Positions 42,764-51,406 of a stretch of 64,000 nucleotides of DNA are shown here, in pieces; the stretch's first letter is position 1; each line of letters starts with the position of its first letter. The DNA is from Rhodocyclaceae bacterium. Its GTDB lineage: Bacteria > Pseudomonadota > Gammaproteobacteria > Burkholderiales > Rhodocyclaceae. A program made the position numbers and the translations under genes. The notes beneath the pieces were generated by a model, which saw only the letters and a program-made list of their open reading frames with translations, ran no database searches and was not told where the DNA came from. The stretch covers positions 100,695 to 164,694 of the forward strand of contig JAGTRP010000013.1 in the NCBI GenBank assembly GCA_018261935.1, in the 5' to 3' direction.

Positions 42764-43699
42764 TCACAACTCTTCGTCAAGCATGCTGCGCTGTTGGCGA
42801 TCCATGAAATCCTGCATGCTGTCGATGCCCCGCAGCTGCAGGATGGTGTTGCGCACGGCCGCTTCCAGAAGGACCGCCAGGTTGCGGCCGGCGGCCACCG
42901 GGATGACCACCTTGCGGATGGGCACGCCTAGCACTTCCTGGGTCTGGGCATCGAGGGGAAGACGGGGGGCGTCGAGGCCCGCCACCGGCTTTTGCAGGTG
43001 GACGATGAGCTTGAGCTTCATCTTCCGCCGCGACGCCGTCTCGCCGAAAATGGTGCGGATGTTGAGGAGACCGAGGCCGCGCACTTCCAGGAAGTCGCGC
43101 AGCATGCCGGGGCAGCGGCCTTCGATGGTGGTGGGGGCGATGCGCGCCATCTCCACCACGTCATCGGCGACCAAGCCGTGGCCGCGGGAAATCAGTTCCA
43201 GGGCCAGCTCGGACTTGCCGACCCCCGAATCGCCGGTGATGAGCACCCCCATCCCCAGCACGTCCATGAAGACCCCGTGCATGCTGACGGTGTCGGCCAG
43301 GCGCCGGGAGAGGTAGATGCGCAGGAGGTCGATCACTGCCGAAGCCGGCTTGGGAGAGGTGAGCAGCGGCGTTTCGCTGGCCTCGCAGGCGGTGAGCAGG
43401 TTTTCCGGCACATCCAGGCCCTCGGCGACGATGATGGCCGGCGACTGGGCGGTGAGGATGTCCTGAAAATGGTGCCGGAAGCGGGCCTCTCCCACCCGGG
43501 TCACCCATTCGTATTCGGCATTGCCCATGACCTGCAGGCGCTCGGGGTGGATGACGTTGATGTGGCCGACCACATCGGCGCCGTAGTTATTGGAGGCTTT
43601 CAGCTCGATGCGGCGCTGGGCGTTATGGGCGACGAGCCAGTTGAGCAACAGCTTTTCGCGGTTGTCTTCGTAGAGCTGGGAAAGGCTGATGTGGTGCAC
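42764..43699 (-). CDS. hprK: HPr kinase/phosphorylase
   Basis: The 311-residue protein has the P-loop GDSGVGKSE and the HprK signature LEVRGLGLLNIRTIFGE. In betaproteobacteria it acts on HPr-like proteins in regulatory, non-sugar phosphotransfer chains. It lies just downstream of ptsN. The usual neighbour rapZ is absent; the next gene is the psiF-like gene. Confidence 0.95.
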   Translation of the reverse strand: MHHISLSQLYEDNREKLLLNWLVAHNAQRRIELKASNNYGADVVGHINVIHPERLQVMGNAEYEWVTRVGEARFRHHFQDILTAQSPAIIVAEGLDVPENLLTACEASETPLLTSPKPASAVIDLLRIYLSRRLADTVSMHGVFMDVLGMGVLITGDSGVGKSELALELISRGHGLVADDVVEMARIAPTTIEGRCPGMLRDFLEVRGLGLLNIRTIFGETASRRKMKLKLIVHLQKPVAGLDAPRLPLDAQTQEVLGVPIRKVVIPVAAGRNLAVLLEAAVRNTILQLRGIDSMQDFMDRQQRSMLDEEL

Positions 43700-43707
43700 G
43701 GAAGGAC

Positions 43708-44154
43708 TTATTGCCGAAAGAGGGCAGTCACCGATGCGGGATCGGGCGCCGCCGCCAGGGCATCGCGGAAGGCCCGGTCGGCGAAGCGCTGGGCGAGCTC
43801 GGAGAGAATCTGCAGATGTTCCTCGGTGGCCTGCTCGGGCACGAGGAGGACAAAGAGCAGACTGACCGGACGGCCGTCCGGGGAATCGAAGGGTACGGGG
43901 GTGGCCAGGCGCAGGAAGGCGCCGGTAGCCTGTTTCAGGCCCTTGATGCGGCCATGGGGAATGGCGATCCCTTGGCCGAGCCCGGTGGAGCCGAGCTTTT
44001 CACGGGCGAAGAGGCTGTCGAAAACGACCGAACGGGCGATGCCGGCATGGTTTTCAAAGAGGATCCCAGCCTGCTCGAAGACCCGTTTCTTGCTGCTGGC
44101 TTCCAGATCCAGCACGACGTGGGTTTCGGGCAGAAGCTTGATGAAAGGATTCAT
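43708..44154 (-). CDS. ptsN: Nitrogen-regulatory PTS EIIA (PtsN)
   Basis: The 148-residue EIIA domain has the phosphorylated histidine in GIAIPHGRI. PtsN controls potassium, phosphate and nitrogen responses according to its phosphorylation state. It lies between hpf and hprK, the standard rpoN cluster order. Confidence 0.94.
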   Translation of the reverse strand: MNPFIKLLPETHVVLDLEASSKKRVFEQAGILFENHAGIARSVVFDSLFAREKLGSTGLGQGIAIPHGRIKGLKQATGAFLRLATPVPFDSPDGRPVSLLFVLLVPEQATEEHLQILSELAQRFADRAFRDALAAAPDPASVTALFRQ

Positions 44155-44213
44155 GGTTACGGAAAAGAACTAGGCCGCGGCCGGCAGGTGCCGGCCGCGA
44201 GGCCTGGCCGGGA

Positions 44214-44537
44214 TTACTCGGCTTCGTGATGTACGGGCTTGTCGCCGCGATGGTGGTCTTGGACCTTCTGCTTGTACTTCTGGACCTGGCGATCGAGTTT
44301 GTCGAACAGGACGTCGATGGCGGCATAAAGGTCGTCGGCGGCATTCTCGGCGTAGATATCCTTGCCCGGCACGTGCAAGGTCACTTCAGCCTTCTGCTGC
44401 AGTTTCTCCACGGACAGAATGACGCTGACCCCGGTGACGCGATCGAAATGGCGAACGACTGGATCCAGCCGGTTCTGAACATAATCGCGCAAGGCCGGCG
44501 TGACTTCGATGTGATGGCCGCTGATCTGCAGATTCAT
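44214..44537 (-). CDS. hpf: Ribosome hibernation promoting factor HPF (short form)
   Basis: The 107-residue protein has the HPF/YfiA fold (MNLQISGHHIEVTPALRDYVQNRL, YAENAADDLYAAIDVLFDKLDRQV). It lacks the C-terminal dimerisation domain of the long form, so 100S formation would need RMF if it occurs. It lies 15 bp downstream of rpoN. Confidence 0.95.
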   Translation of the reverse strand: MNLQISGHHIEVTPALRDYVQNRLDPVVRHFDRVTGVSVILSVEKLQQKAEVTLHVPGKDIYAENAADDLYAAIDVLFDKLDRQVQKYKQKVQDHHRGDKPVHHEAE

Positions 44538-44551
44538 TTTTTCTCCTCTCT

Positions 44552-46012
44552 TTACAGAGTCTTGCGTAAATTGACCGGCGGGATGTTGAGGGCTTCCCGG
44601 TATTTGGCTACCGTTCGGCGGGCGACAACGATTCCCTGCTGGCCTAGTATTTCGGATATTTGACTATCCGACAAGGGCTTCTTGCCATCCTCGGACCCGA
44701 TCAATTGCTTGATCAGGGCGCGAATGGCGGTTGCGGAGCATGCGCCGCCGGTATCCGTGGCGACATGGCTGCCAAAAAAGTATTTGAGCTCGAAAATGCC
44801 CCGGGGCGTCGCCATGTATTTCTGGCTCGTCACCCGCGACACAGTGGATTCGTGCAGGCCGAGAATGTCGGCGATTTCCCGCAACACCAGGGGCCGCATG
44901 GCCACTTCGCCATGCTCGAAGAATTGGCGCTGGCGGTCGACGATGGCCTGGGTGACGCGATGGATGGTCTCGAAGCGCTGCTGCACGTTCTTGATGAGCC
45001 AGCGCGCCTCCTGCAGTTGGCCGCTCAGGTTGCCGTTGCCGCGCCGCTGCCGGGCGAGGATCTCGGCATAGAGGCGATTGATCCGCAGGCGGGGGTAGGC
45101 GTCCGGGTTGATATAGGCCGTCCACTTGCCCTTCAGCTTCTTCACGATCACGTCCGGCGTGATGTAGCGAGTCTCCAGGGGGGCGAAGCGGGCGCCGGGC
45201 CGGGGATCGAGGCTGGTGATCAGGGCATGGGCGGCCCGCAGGGCATCATCGTCGCAGCCGGCGAGACGCTTGATGCGAGCGAAGTCCCGGGCAGCCAGCA
45301 ACTCCAGGTGCTTGTCGACGATGACCAGAGCCAGATTCCGCACGTCGTCGGCCTCCCGGGCTCGCAACTGCAGGGCAAGGCACTCCTTGGCGGTGCGGGC
45401 GCCGATGCCGGTGGGATCGAAGTTCTGGATATGCCTGAGGGCAATCTCCAGTTCTTCGAGTTCGATCTCGTATTCCAGCGGCAGGGTTTCCAGCAGTTCC
45501 TCGAGGGAAGTGGACAGATAGCCGTCGTCGTCCAGGGCCTCGATCATGAACCGGATGAGGCTGCGGTCCCGCTCCGACACCTGGGTCATCCCCAGTTGCC
45601 AGAGGAGATGGTCCCGCAGGCTGGTCGCCACGGCATGAATCTCCTGGCTGTCGTTATCGTCGTCATCGTCGCGGCCGGCGCCGGAGTAGGTGCCGGCGTC
45701 GGAGGACCAGCGGTCATCGTCGTCAGCGGTGGGCGCCTGCATTTCCAGGCGTTCCGGCTCCGTTTCGCGCTCGGCGGGGGCTTCCCGTTCCGACGTTTCG
45801 GCATGCTGCTCGGCGCCGCCGGCCTCAAAGCCGCCGCCCCCGTAGCTTTCGCCGTCTTCCCCCTCCCGCTCGAGGAGGGGATTTTCCAGCAGGTAGCGCT
45901 CGATTTCCTGGTTCATCTCCAGGGTCGACAGCTGTAGAAGCTTGATCGACTGCTGGAGCTGGGGCGTCAGCGCCAGATGCTGCGAGAGCTTGAGCTGGAG
46001 GGCGGGCTTCAT
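44552..46012 (-). CDS. rpoN: RNA polymerase sigma-54 factor
   Basis: The 486-residue protein has the Gln/Leu-rich region I (LKLSQHLALTPQLQQSIKLLQLS), an acidic region II (about 60-140), the core-binding and HTH domains and the C-terminal RpoN box (ARRTVAKYRE). It reads -24/-12 promoters with activator ATPases. Confidence 0.97.
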   Translation of the reverse strand: MKPALQLKLSQHLALTPQLQQSIKLLQLSTLEMNQEIERYLLENPLLEREGEDGESYGGGGFEAGGAEQHAETSEREAPAERETEPERLEMQAPTADDDDRWSSDAGTYSGAGRDDDDDNDSQEIHAVATSLRDHLLWQLGMTQVSERDRSLIRFMIEALDDDGYLSTSLEELLETLPLEYEIELEELEIALRHIQNFDPTGIGARTAKECLALQLRAREADDVRNLALVIVDKHLELLAARDFARIKRLAGCDDDALRAAHALITSLDPRPGARFAPLETRYITPDVIVKKLKGKWTAYINPDAYPRLRINRLYAEILARQRRGNGNLSGQLQEARWLIKNVQQRFETIHRVTQAIVDRQRQFFEHGEVAMRPLVLREIADILGLHESTVSRVTSQKYMATPRGIFELKYFFGSHVATDTGGACSATAIRALIKQLIGSEDGKKPLSDSQISEILGQQGIVVARRTVAKYREALNIPPVNLRKTL

Positions 46013-46036
46013 TCTTTTGCCGGTGGCGTTGCGGGC

Positions 46037-46771
46037 TTACAGCCGGAAATTTTCGCCAAGATAGACTTTGCGCACGCTTTCATTATGGACGATTTCGTCC
46101 GGCCTGCCAGAGGCCAGCACACTGCCTTCGTTGATGATGTAGGCGCGGTCGCAGATGCCCAGGGTTTCCCGGACGTTGTGGTCGGTGATCAGGACCCCGA
46201 TGTTGCGTTCCTTGAGGAAGCGGATGATTTTCTGGATTTCCAGCACGGCAATGGGATCCACGCCGGCAAAGGGCTCGTCCAGCAGGATGAAGCGCGGGTG
46301 GGTTGCCAGGGCCCGGGCGATTTCCACCCGACGGCGCTCCCCACCCGACAGGGCCGCCGCGTTGATGTGACGGACATGGCCGATATGGAGTTCCTTGAGG
46401 AGGGCCTCGAGGCGGTACTCGATTTCCTCCGGCTCCAGGTTCTGCAGCTCCAGCACCGCCTGGATGTTCTCGGCCACGTTGAGCTTCCGAAAGACCGAGG
46501 CCTCCTGGGGCAGGTAGGAGAGGCCCAGGCGGGCCCGGCTGTGCATGGGCTGGTGGGTGAGGCGGGCGTCGTCGATGAAAACGTCGCCGCCGTCGGCGGG
46601 CACCAGTCCGACAATCATGTAGAAGCAGGTGGTCTTGCCGGCGCCGTTGGGGCCCAGGAGGCCGACCACCTCGCCGCTCCTGACCTCGAAGGAGACATCG
46701 CGGACGACGGTGCGCGCCTTGTAGCGCTTGTTGAGGTTGTGGGCGGAAAGGGTCGCGAGTCCTTCGCTCAT
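46037..46771 (-). CDS. lptB: LPS export ABC transporter ATPase LptB
   Basis: The 244-residue ABC ATPase has Walker A (GPNGAGKTT), the signature [15 protein letters not shown] and Walker B ([13 protein letters not shown]). Together with its place directly before rpoN, this identifies LptB, which powers lipopolysaccharide transport with LptF/G. Its ATG overlaps the recX stop (ATGA), whereas lptC and lptA, which usually precede it, are not in the window. Confidence 0.94.
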   Translation of the reverse strand: MSEGLATLSAHNLNKRYKARTVVRDVSFEVRSGEVVGLLGPNGAGKTTCFYMIVGLVPADGGDVFIDDARLTHQPMHSRARLGLSYLPQEASVFRKLNVAENIQAVLELQNLEPEEIEYRLEALLKELHIGHVRHINAAALSGGERRRVEIARALATHPRFILLDEPFAGVDPIAVLEIQKIIRFLKERNIGVLITDHNVRETLGICDRAYIINEGSVLASGRPDEIVHNESVRKVYLGENFRL

Positions 46772-47202
46772 TCGTCTTCTCCACGCAGCACCCGCCGGAT
46801 CGCTTCGGTGGAGAAGCCGCGGTATTGCAGGAAACGCATCTGCTTCGCCCGTTCCTCGGCGTTGGCGGGCGCCGCCTTGAATTTCTTCTGCCAGACCTGC
46901 CGGCAGCGTGCTGTTTCGTCGCCGCCTTCAGCCACGGCGGCAGCAATGTCCTCGTCGGCCACACCCTGCCCACGCAGTTCCTGCTTCAGGCGGGAATTGC
47001 CGAAACGGCCGGCCCGGGCGGCAACCCGCTGGCTTGCGTAGCGCTGGTCGGAAAGGAGATGTTCGGCTTGCAAGGCGTCGAGCAGACGTTCGAGTTGTTC
47101 TTCGGATTCGGCATGGGGCGCGAGCTTGGCTCTCAGTTCCGCCCGGCTGTACTCACGCCGGGCCAGGAACTTGAGAGCCTGCCCGCGCAGGGCATCAGGC
47201 AT
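46768..47202 (-). CDS. recX: RecA regulator RecX
   Basis: The 144-residue RecX has the typical helical repeats ([38 protein letters not shown], [16 protein letters not shown]). It modulates RecA filaments. The start at 47202 (MPDALRG) overlaps the recA stop by 8 bp and its stop overlaps lptB. Confidence 0.92.
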   Translation of the reverse strand: MPDALRGQALKFLARREYSRAELRAKLAPHAESEEQLERLLDALQAEHLLSDQRYASQRVAARAGRFGNSRLKQELRGQGVADEDIAAAVAEGGDETARCRQVWQKKFKAAPANAEERAKQMRFLQYRGFSTEAIRRVLRGEDE

Positions 47203-48223
47203 TGGCAGGCGCCGACTTGGTCGGCTTGATGACATTGACGGCCGCTGCCTCCCGGATGCGGCCTTCGATTTCCTGGGCGATCTCCGGGTGGGACCTCAGG
47301 AATTCCCGGGCGTTGTCCTTGCCTTGGCCGATCTTTTCGCCGTTGTAGGCGTACCAGGCGCCGGACTTGTCCACGATCTTGTGATTGACGCCCATCTCGA
47401 TCATCTCGCCCTCCCGGGAGATGCCCTCGCCGTAGAGGATATCGAAGATCGCCTCGCGGAAGGGGGGCGACACCTTGTTCTTCACCACTTTCACCTTGGT
47501 CTCGTTGCCGATCACCTCATCGCCCTTCTTGATGGAGCCGATGCGGCGGATATCGAGGCGCACTGAAGAGTAGAACTTGAGCGCATTGCCGCCGGTGGTG
47601 GTTTCCGGATTGCCAAACATGACCCCGATCTTCATCCGGATCTGGTTGATGAAGATGACCAGGGTGTTGGTCTTCTTGATGTTGGCGGTGAGTTTCCGGA
47701 GGGCCTGGCTCATCAGGCGGGCATGCAGGCCGACCATCTGGTCGCCCATCTCGCCTTCGATTTCGGCCCGCGGCGTCAGGGCCGCCACCGAGTCCACGAC
47801 GATGATGTCCACCGAGCCGGAACGCACCAGCATGTCGGCGATTTCCAGGGCTTGTTCACCGGTGTCGGGCTGGGAGATGAGCAGGTCGCCCACATTGACG
47901 CCCAGCTTCTGGGCGTACTGGGGATCGAGGGCGTGCTCGGCGTCGATGAAGGCCGCCACGCCGCCCAGTTTCTGCATCTCGGCCACGACCTGGAGACAGA
48001 GGGTGGTCTTGCCGGAGGATTCCGGACCGTAGATTTCCACCACCCGACCCCGGGGCAGGCCGCCGACGCCGAGGGCGATATCGAGGCCGAGGGAACCGGT
48101 GGAAACCACCTGAATGCCTTCGTCGATCTCGGCCTCGCCCATCTTCATGATGGAGCCCTTGCCGAACTGCTTCTCGATCTGTTGCAGCGCTGCGGCCAGC
48201 GCTTTCGACTTGTTCTCGTCCAT
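47195..48223 (-). CDS. recA: Recombinase RecA
   Basis: The 342-residue protein is full length, with Walker [10 protein letters not shown] and the conserved [28 protein letters not shown]. It catalyses strand exchange and LexA self-cleavage. The start follows GAGGTAAC. A proximal candidate promoter (extended -10 TGTCATAAT, at 48248-48253 on the minus strand) lies about 25 bp upstream, and a LexA-covered promoter lies 270 bp upstream. Confidence 0.98.
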   Translation of the reverse strand: MDENKSKALAAALQQIEKQFGKGSIMKMGEAEIDEGIQVVSTGSLGLDIALGVGGLPRGRVVEIYGPESSGKTTLCLQVVAEMQKLGGVAAFIDAEHALDPQYAQKLGVNVGDLLISQPDTGEQALEIADMLVRSGSVDIIVVDSVAALTPRAEIEGEMGDQMVGLHARLMSQALRKLTANIKKTNTLVIFINQIRMKIGVMFGNPETTTGGNALKFYSSVRLDIRRIGSIKKGDEVIGNETKVKVVKNKVSPPFREAIFDILYGEGISREGEMIEMGVNHKIVDKSGAWYAYNGEKIGQGKDNAREFLRSHPEIAQEIEGRIREAAAVNVIKPTKSAPANA

Positions 48224-48478
48224 GGTGTTACCTCGAAAGTTGGAGTGATTATGACACAGGGGCCAGTACTTGGAACAGAAATTGCTCAGACGGAGACCAC
48301 CCCGCTATCCCACGAAGAAAAGGGCAGTTTTCTGCAAAAATTCAGACGGCGTATTCGATAGACATACACCTGTCCGGCAAGTATGCTTCCCTGACCTGGG
48401 GAAGCCCCCTCGCCGCATCCCTGTGCACCTCAGGGCGGGAATAGACGGAAAGCGACATCCGGCCTCAGGGTACGCGAG

Positions 48479-48498
48479 TACTGTATGTCCATACAGTT
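48479..48498. promoter_or_regulatory. LexA (SOS) box
   Basis: CTGTATGTCCATACAG at 48481-48496, flanked by A and T to give an 18-bp palindrome except at the centre. It matches the CTGT-N8-ACAG consensus with both half-sites perfect. It is 258 bp from the recA start and 137 bp from the asmA-like start. Confidence 0.85.
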
Positions 48499-48524
48499 AT
48501 ACGCCGATTTCGAGCACGCTGCAA
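48496..48524 (-). promoter_or_regulatory. LexA-overlapped promoter facing recA
   Basis: On the minus strand: TTGCAG, 17-bp spacer, TATAAC. The LexA box begins at the last base of the -10 and covers the expected start site near 48489, the classic arrangement for repression. It implies a recA leader of about 265 nt. Confidence 0.55.
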
Positions 48525-48632
48525 GACTTGCTCCAGAACCGCCGACCCTCGGTTTTTTGACCCCGCCGCCGCCAAGGAAACTCCCCAACCCGGAATCGCT
48601 GTCTTATAGCCAGCGACCTTTCGGGAGGGCAC

Positions 48633-50615
48633 ATGGGCCCACTTCAGCGTTTCCCTTGGCTGTGGCGGCATCGGATTCTTCTTCTCCTGATTTTTCTTCC
48701 CGTCGCCGGCCTGGCCGTCTGTGAAATCGCCGGCTGGCCCTTCCTCAGGCCGCCGGCCGAACGGCTGATGAGCCAGCGCATGGAACGCCCCGTCCGCATC
48801 ACGGCGCCCTTTCGCCTGCACTTTCTGGGCAGCCTGCGCCTCCAGGCCCACGGCCTGTGGATCGCCGCCCCCTCGGGTTTCGACCTGCCCCATTTCCTGG
48901 ACGCCCAGGACATCGCCCTCAAGCTGCGCTACCGGGACCTTCGGGATTTCAGGCACACCAAGCGCCTCCACATCGCCGCCCTCGACGTCAGCCGTATGGA
49001 TGCCCGGCTGGTCCGCCGGAGCAACGGCGACGCCACCTGGCGCTTCGGCCCCCCGGACCCGAACAAGCCGGCCCCCGAACCCCCGGCCGTGGACATCCTG
49101 GCGATACGCCAGGGCACCCTGACCTTTCGCGACCCCACCCTGGAAACTGATCTCCAGGCCAGCTTCGACACCCGGGCCGGGGACGGAGAGGCAGCTCCGG
49201 TTTCCCACGTGCAGGCTCAAGGGGTGCTCCGCCAGCGCCCGTTCACGGGGGAATTGACCACCTTGGGGTGGCTGCCGGCCGCTTTCGAAGAGAGCACCGC
49301 CGGAGCCGTGAAGGCCAGGGGCTGGCTGACCTCCGGCAGCCTGCGGGCCGACTTCGACGGCAGCGTGAAGGACCTCCTCGGCCGCCGGGGCATCCACGGC
49401 ACGGTGACGGCCAAGGGCCCCTCCCTGGGGCTCCTGGGGCAGCTGGTCGGCTCCCCCCTGCCGACGACGGCGCCCTTTTCCGTGCGGGGGAGCATCGACA
49501 AGGAACAGGACACCTGGAGCGCCCGCGTCGACCAGGCCGAGATCGGCAGAAGCCGTCTGGCGGCCCACTTCACCTACGACCCCGCCACCAAGCCCCCCCA
49601 GCTGAAGGGGGAACTGAGCGGCGCCAGCCTCTATCTCGCCGACCTGGCCCCCGCCTTCGGCACCCGTACCGTCGAGGGCCAACCCATCCGGCGCCAGCCG
49701 GGACATCTTTTCCCCAACCGCCCCCTCAACCTGCCGGCGCTGAAGAACCTGACCGCCCGGGTCGTGGTGAACCTGGACAGGGTGGATCTGGGAAGCGCCT
49801 TCAAGGAGCCCATCACTCCCTTCAAGGCCGTCCTGACCCTGGCGCAGGGCAAGCTGGGGCTCGCTAAAGTGGACGCCCGCGCCGCCGGGGGGCGGCTGAC
49901 CGGCGATATCTCCGTCGACGCGCGGGAAAAGACGCCCCTTTGGCGCTCCGACCTGGCCTGGGACGGCATCCGCCTGGAGGACTGGCTGAAGGGCGCCAAG
50001 ACCCGGGGCAAGGGAACGCCCGCGGCGGCGGGGGAAAAGCGCCCGCCCTACTTCACCGGGACCTTGCTGGGCCGGGCGAAGGTGGTCGGGGAAGGGCGCT
50101 CCACCGCCGAGGTGCTGGGGTCCCTGGATGGAGACATCACCCTGTTCGTGCGCAACGGCACCCTGTCCCGCCTCGTGGTCGAGCTCCTGGGCCTGGACGT
50201 GGCCCAAAGCCTCGGACTGGTGCTGGAGGGAGACCAGACCCTGCCGGTGCGATGCGCCGTCATGGACCTGCAGGCCAGGCATGGCGTCCTCTCCCCCAAG
50301 GTGGCCCTCATCGACACCCCGGTGACCCTGGTCCTGGCCGACGGCACCATCGATCTGGCCAAGGAAAGCCTCAATTTCCGCCTCACTGCCAAGCCCAAGA
50401 ACGTCTCCCCCTTCACGGTCCGTTCCCCCATCCGCATCCGGGGTGCCCTGGACGCCCCGGATGTGGCGCCGGAACCGGGCCCCATCGCCGCCCGGGTGGT
50501 GGGCGGACTCGCCCTGGCCTTCGTCAATCCCCTGGCCGCGATCATTCCCTTCGTCGACCCCGGCGGCACCAGCGGCTCCCACTGCGCCGAAGCCCTCGCC
50601 AGCCTCAAGCGCTGA
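48633..50615 (+). CDS. AsmA-family protein
   Basis: The 660-residue protein has an N-terminal membrane anchor (about residues 15-38), an AsmA N-terminal domain (RPVRITAPFRLHFLGSLRLQAHGLWIAAP) and a C-terminal AsmA-like domain (LVVELLGLDVAQSLGLVL). It sits in the inner membrane facing the periplasm. AsmA-like proteins are linked to outer-membrane lipid homeostasis. A GGGAGG site precedes the ATG. It is the second AsmA-superfamily protein in the window. Confidence 0.88.
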   Translation: MGPLQRFPWLWRHRILLLLIFLPVAGLAVCEIAGWPFLRPPAERLMSQRMERPVRITAPFRLHFLGSLRLQAHGLWIAAPSGFDLPHFLDAQDIALKLRYRDLRDFRHTKRLHIAALDVSRMDARLVRRSNGDATWRFGPPDPNKPAPEPPAVDILAIRQGTLTFRDPTLETDLQASFDTRAGDGEAAPVSHVQAQGVLRQRPFTGELTTLGWLPAAFEESTAGAVKARGWLTSGSLRADFDGSVKDLLGRRGIHGTVTAKGPSLGLLGQLVGSPLPTTAPFSVRGSIDKEQDTWSARVDQAEIGRSRLAAHFTYDPATKPPQLKGELSGASLYLADLAPAFGTRTVEGQPIRRQPGHLFPNRPLNLPALKNLTARVVVNLDRVDLGSAFKEPITPFKAVLTLAQGKLGLAKVDARAAGGRLTGDISVDAREKTPLWRSDLAWDGIRLEDWLKGAKTRGKGTPAAAGEKRPPYFTGTLLGRAKVVGEGRSTAEVLGSLDGDITLFVRNGTLSRLVVELLGLDVAQSLGLVLEGDQTLPVRCAVMDLQARHGVLSPKVALIDTPVTLVLADGTIDLAKESLNFRLTAKPKNVSPFTVRSPIRIRGALDAPDVAPEPGPIAARVVGGLALAFVNPLAAIIPFVDPGGTSGSHCAEALASLKR

Positions 50616-50661
50616 GGACGGAGGGTAAAATGGCGGCCCCCGCCCGCCGCCCCCTTCGCCC

Positions 50662-51321
50662 ATGACCGCCCGGCATCCCTATTCGCCGCCTCCTCACCAA
50701 GGCCTCGACATCGTCTACGCAGAAGAGAGCTTCCTGGTGGTGAACAAGCCGAGCGGCCTCCTGTCGGTGCCGGGCCGGGGCGAGGACAAGCAGGACTGCC
50801 TGGCGGCCCGGGTCCAGGCGGAATATCCGGAAGCCCTCATCGTCCATCGCCTGGACATGGAGACTTCCGGCCTCCTGGTGCTGGCCCGCAGCGAGGAGGC
50901 CCACCGGCGCCTTTCCCGGCTCTTCCGGGAGCGCCGGGTGGACAAGCGCTACATCGCCATCGTGGCGGGACGCCTGGAGACGGCGGCCGGGGAGGTGAAC
51001 CTGCCCCTGATCTGCGACTGGCCCAACCGCCCCCGCCAGAAGGTGGATTTCGAACTGGGCAAACCCTCCCTCACCCGCTTCCGGGTCCTGGGCTACGATC
51101 CAGCGGCCGACGCCACCCGGGTCGAGCTGGAACCAATCACCGGCCGCTCCCACCAGCTGCGGGTCCACATGCAATCCCTCGGGCACCCCATCCTGGGAGA
51201 CCCGCTTTACGGCCCCCCCGCCGGCCGGAGCCCGCACCTGCTGCTCCATGCCGCCTGCCTGGCCTTTCCCCATCCCTTCGACGACGAGACCCGGGCCTTT
51301 TCCTCTCCTCCGCCTTTCTGA
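50662..51321 (+). CDS. rluA: RluA-family 23S rRNA/tRNA pseudouridine synthase
   Basis: The 219-residue enzyme has the catalytic aspartate in HRLDMETSGLLVL and the short RluA length without an S4 domain. RluA modifies U746 of 23S rRNA and U32 of some tRNAs. It starts 46 bp after the AsmA-like gene. Confidence 0.9.
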   Translation: MTARHPYSPPPHQGLDIVYAEESFLVVNKPSGLLSVPGRGEDKQDCLAARVQAEYPEALIVHRLDMETSGLLVLARSEEAHRRLSRLFRERRVDKRYIAIVAGRLETAAGEVNLPLICDWPNRPRQKVDFELGKPSLTRFRVLGYDPAADATRVELEPITGRSHQLRVHMQSLGHPILGDPLYGPPAGRSPHLLLHAACLAFPHPFDDETRAFSSPPPF

Positions 51322-51406
51322 AGGGCTGAACCGTCAGGTAGACGGCGCCGCCATATCCGTATAATCCGCGTCATTTCAATCCCTTGCCCGCAAGGTCGCC
51401 GCCGAC

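Larger units (their letters stand above)
48224..48632. other. 409-bp intergenic region between recA and the asmA-like gene
   Basis: No convincing gene. It holds a LexA box and a LexA-covered promoter facing recA, a 260-nt stretch that would be the recA leader, and a weak stem with T run near 48536-48560 (AACCG / CGGTT then TTTT). I see no conserved RNA motif in the leader. Confidence 0.6.
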
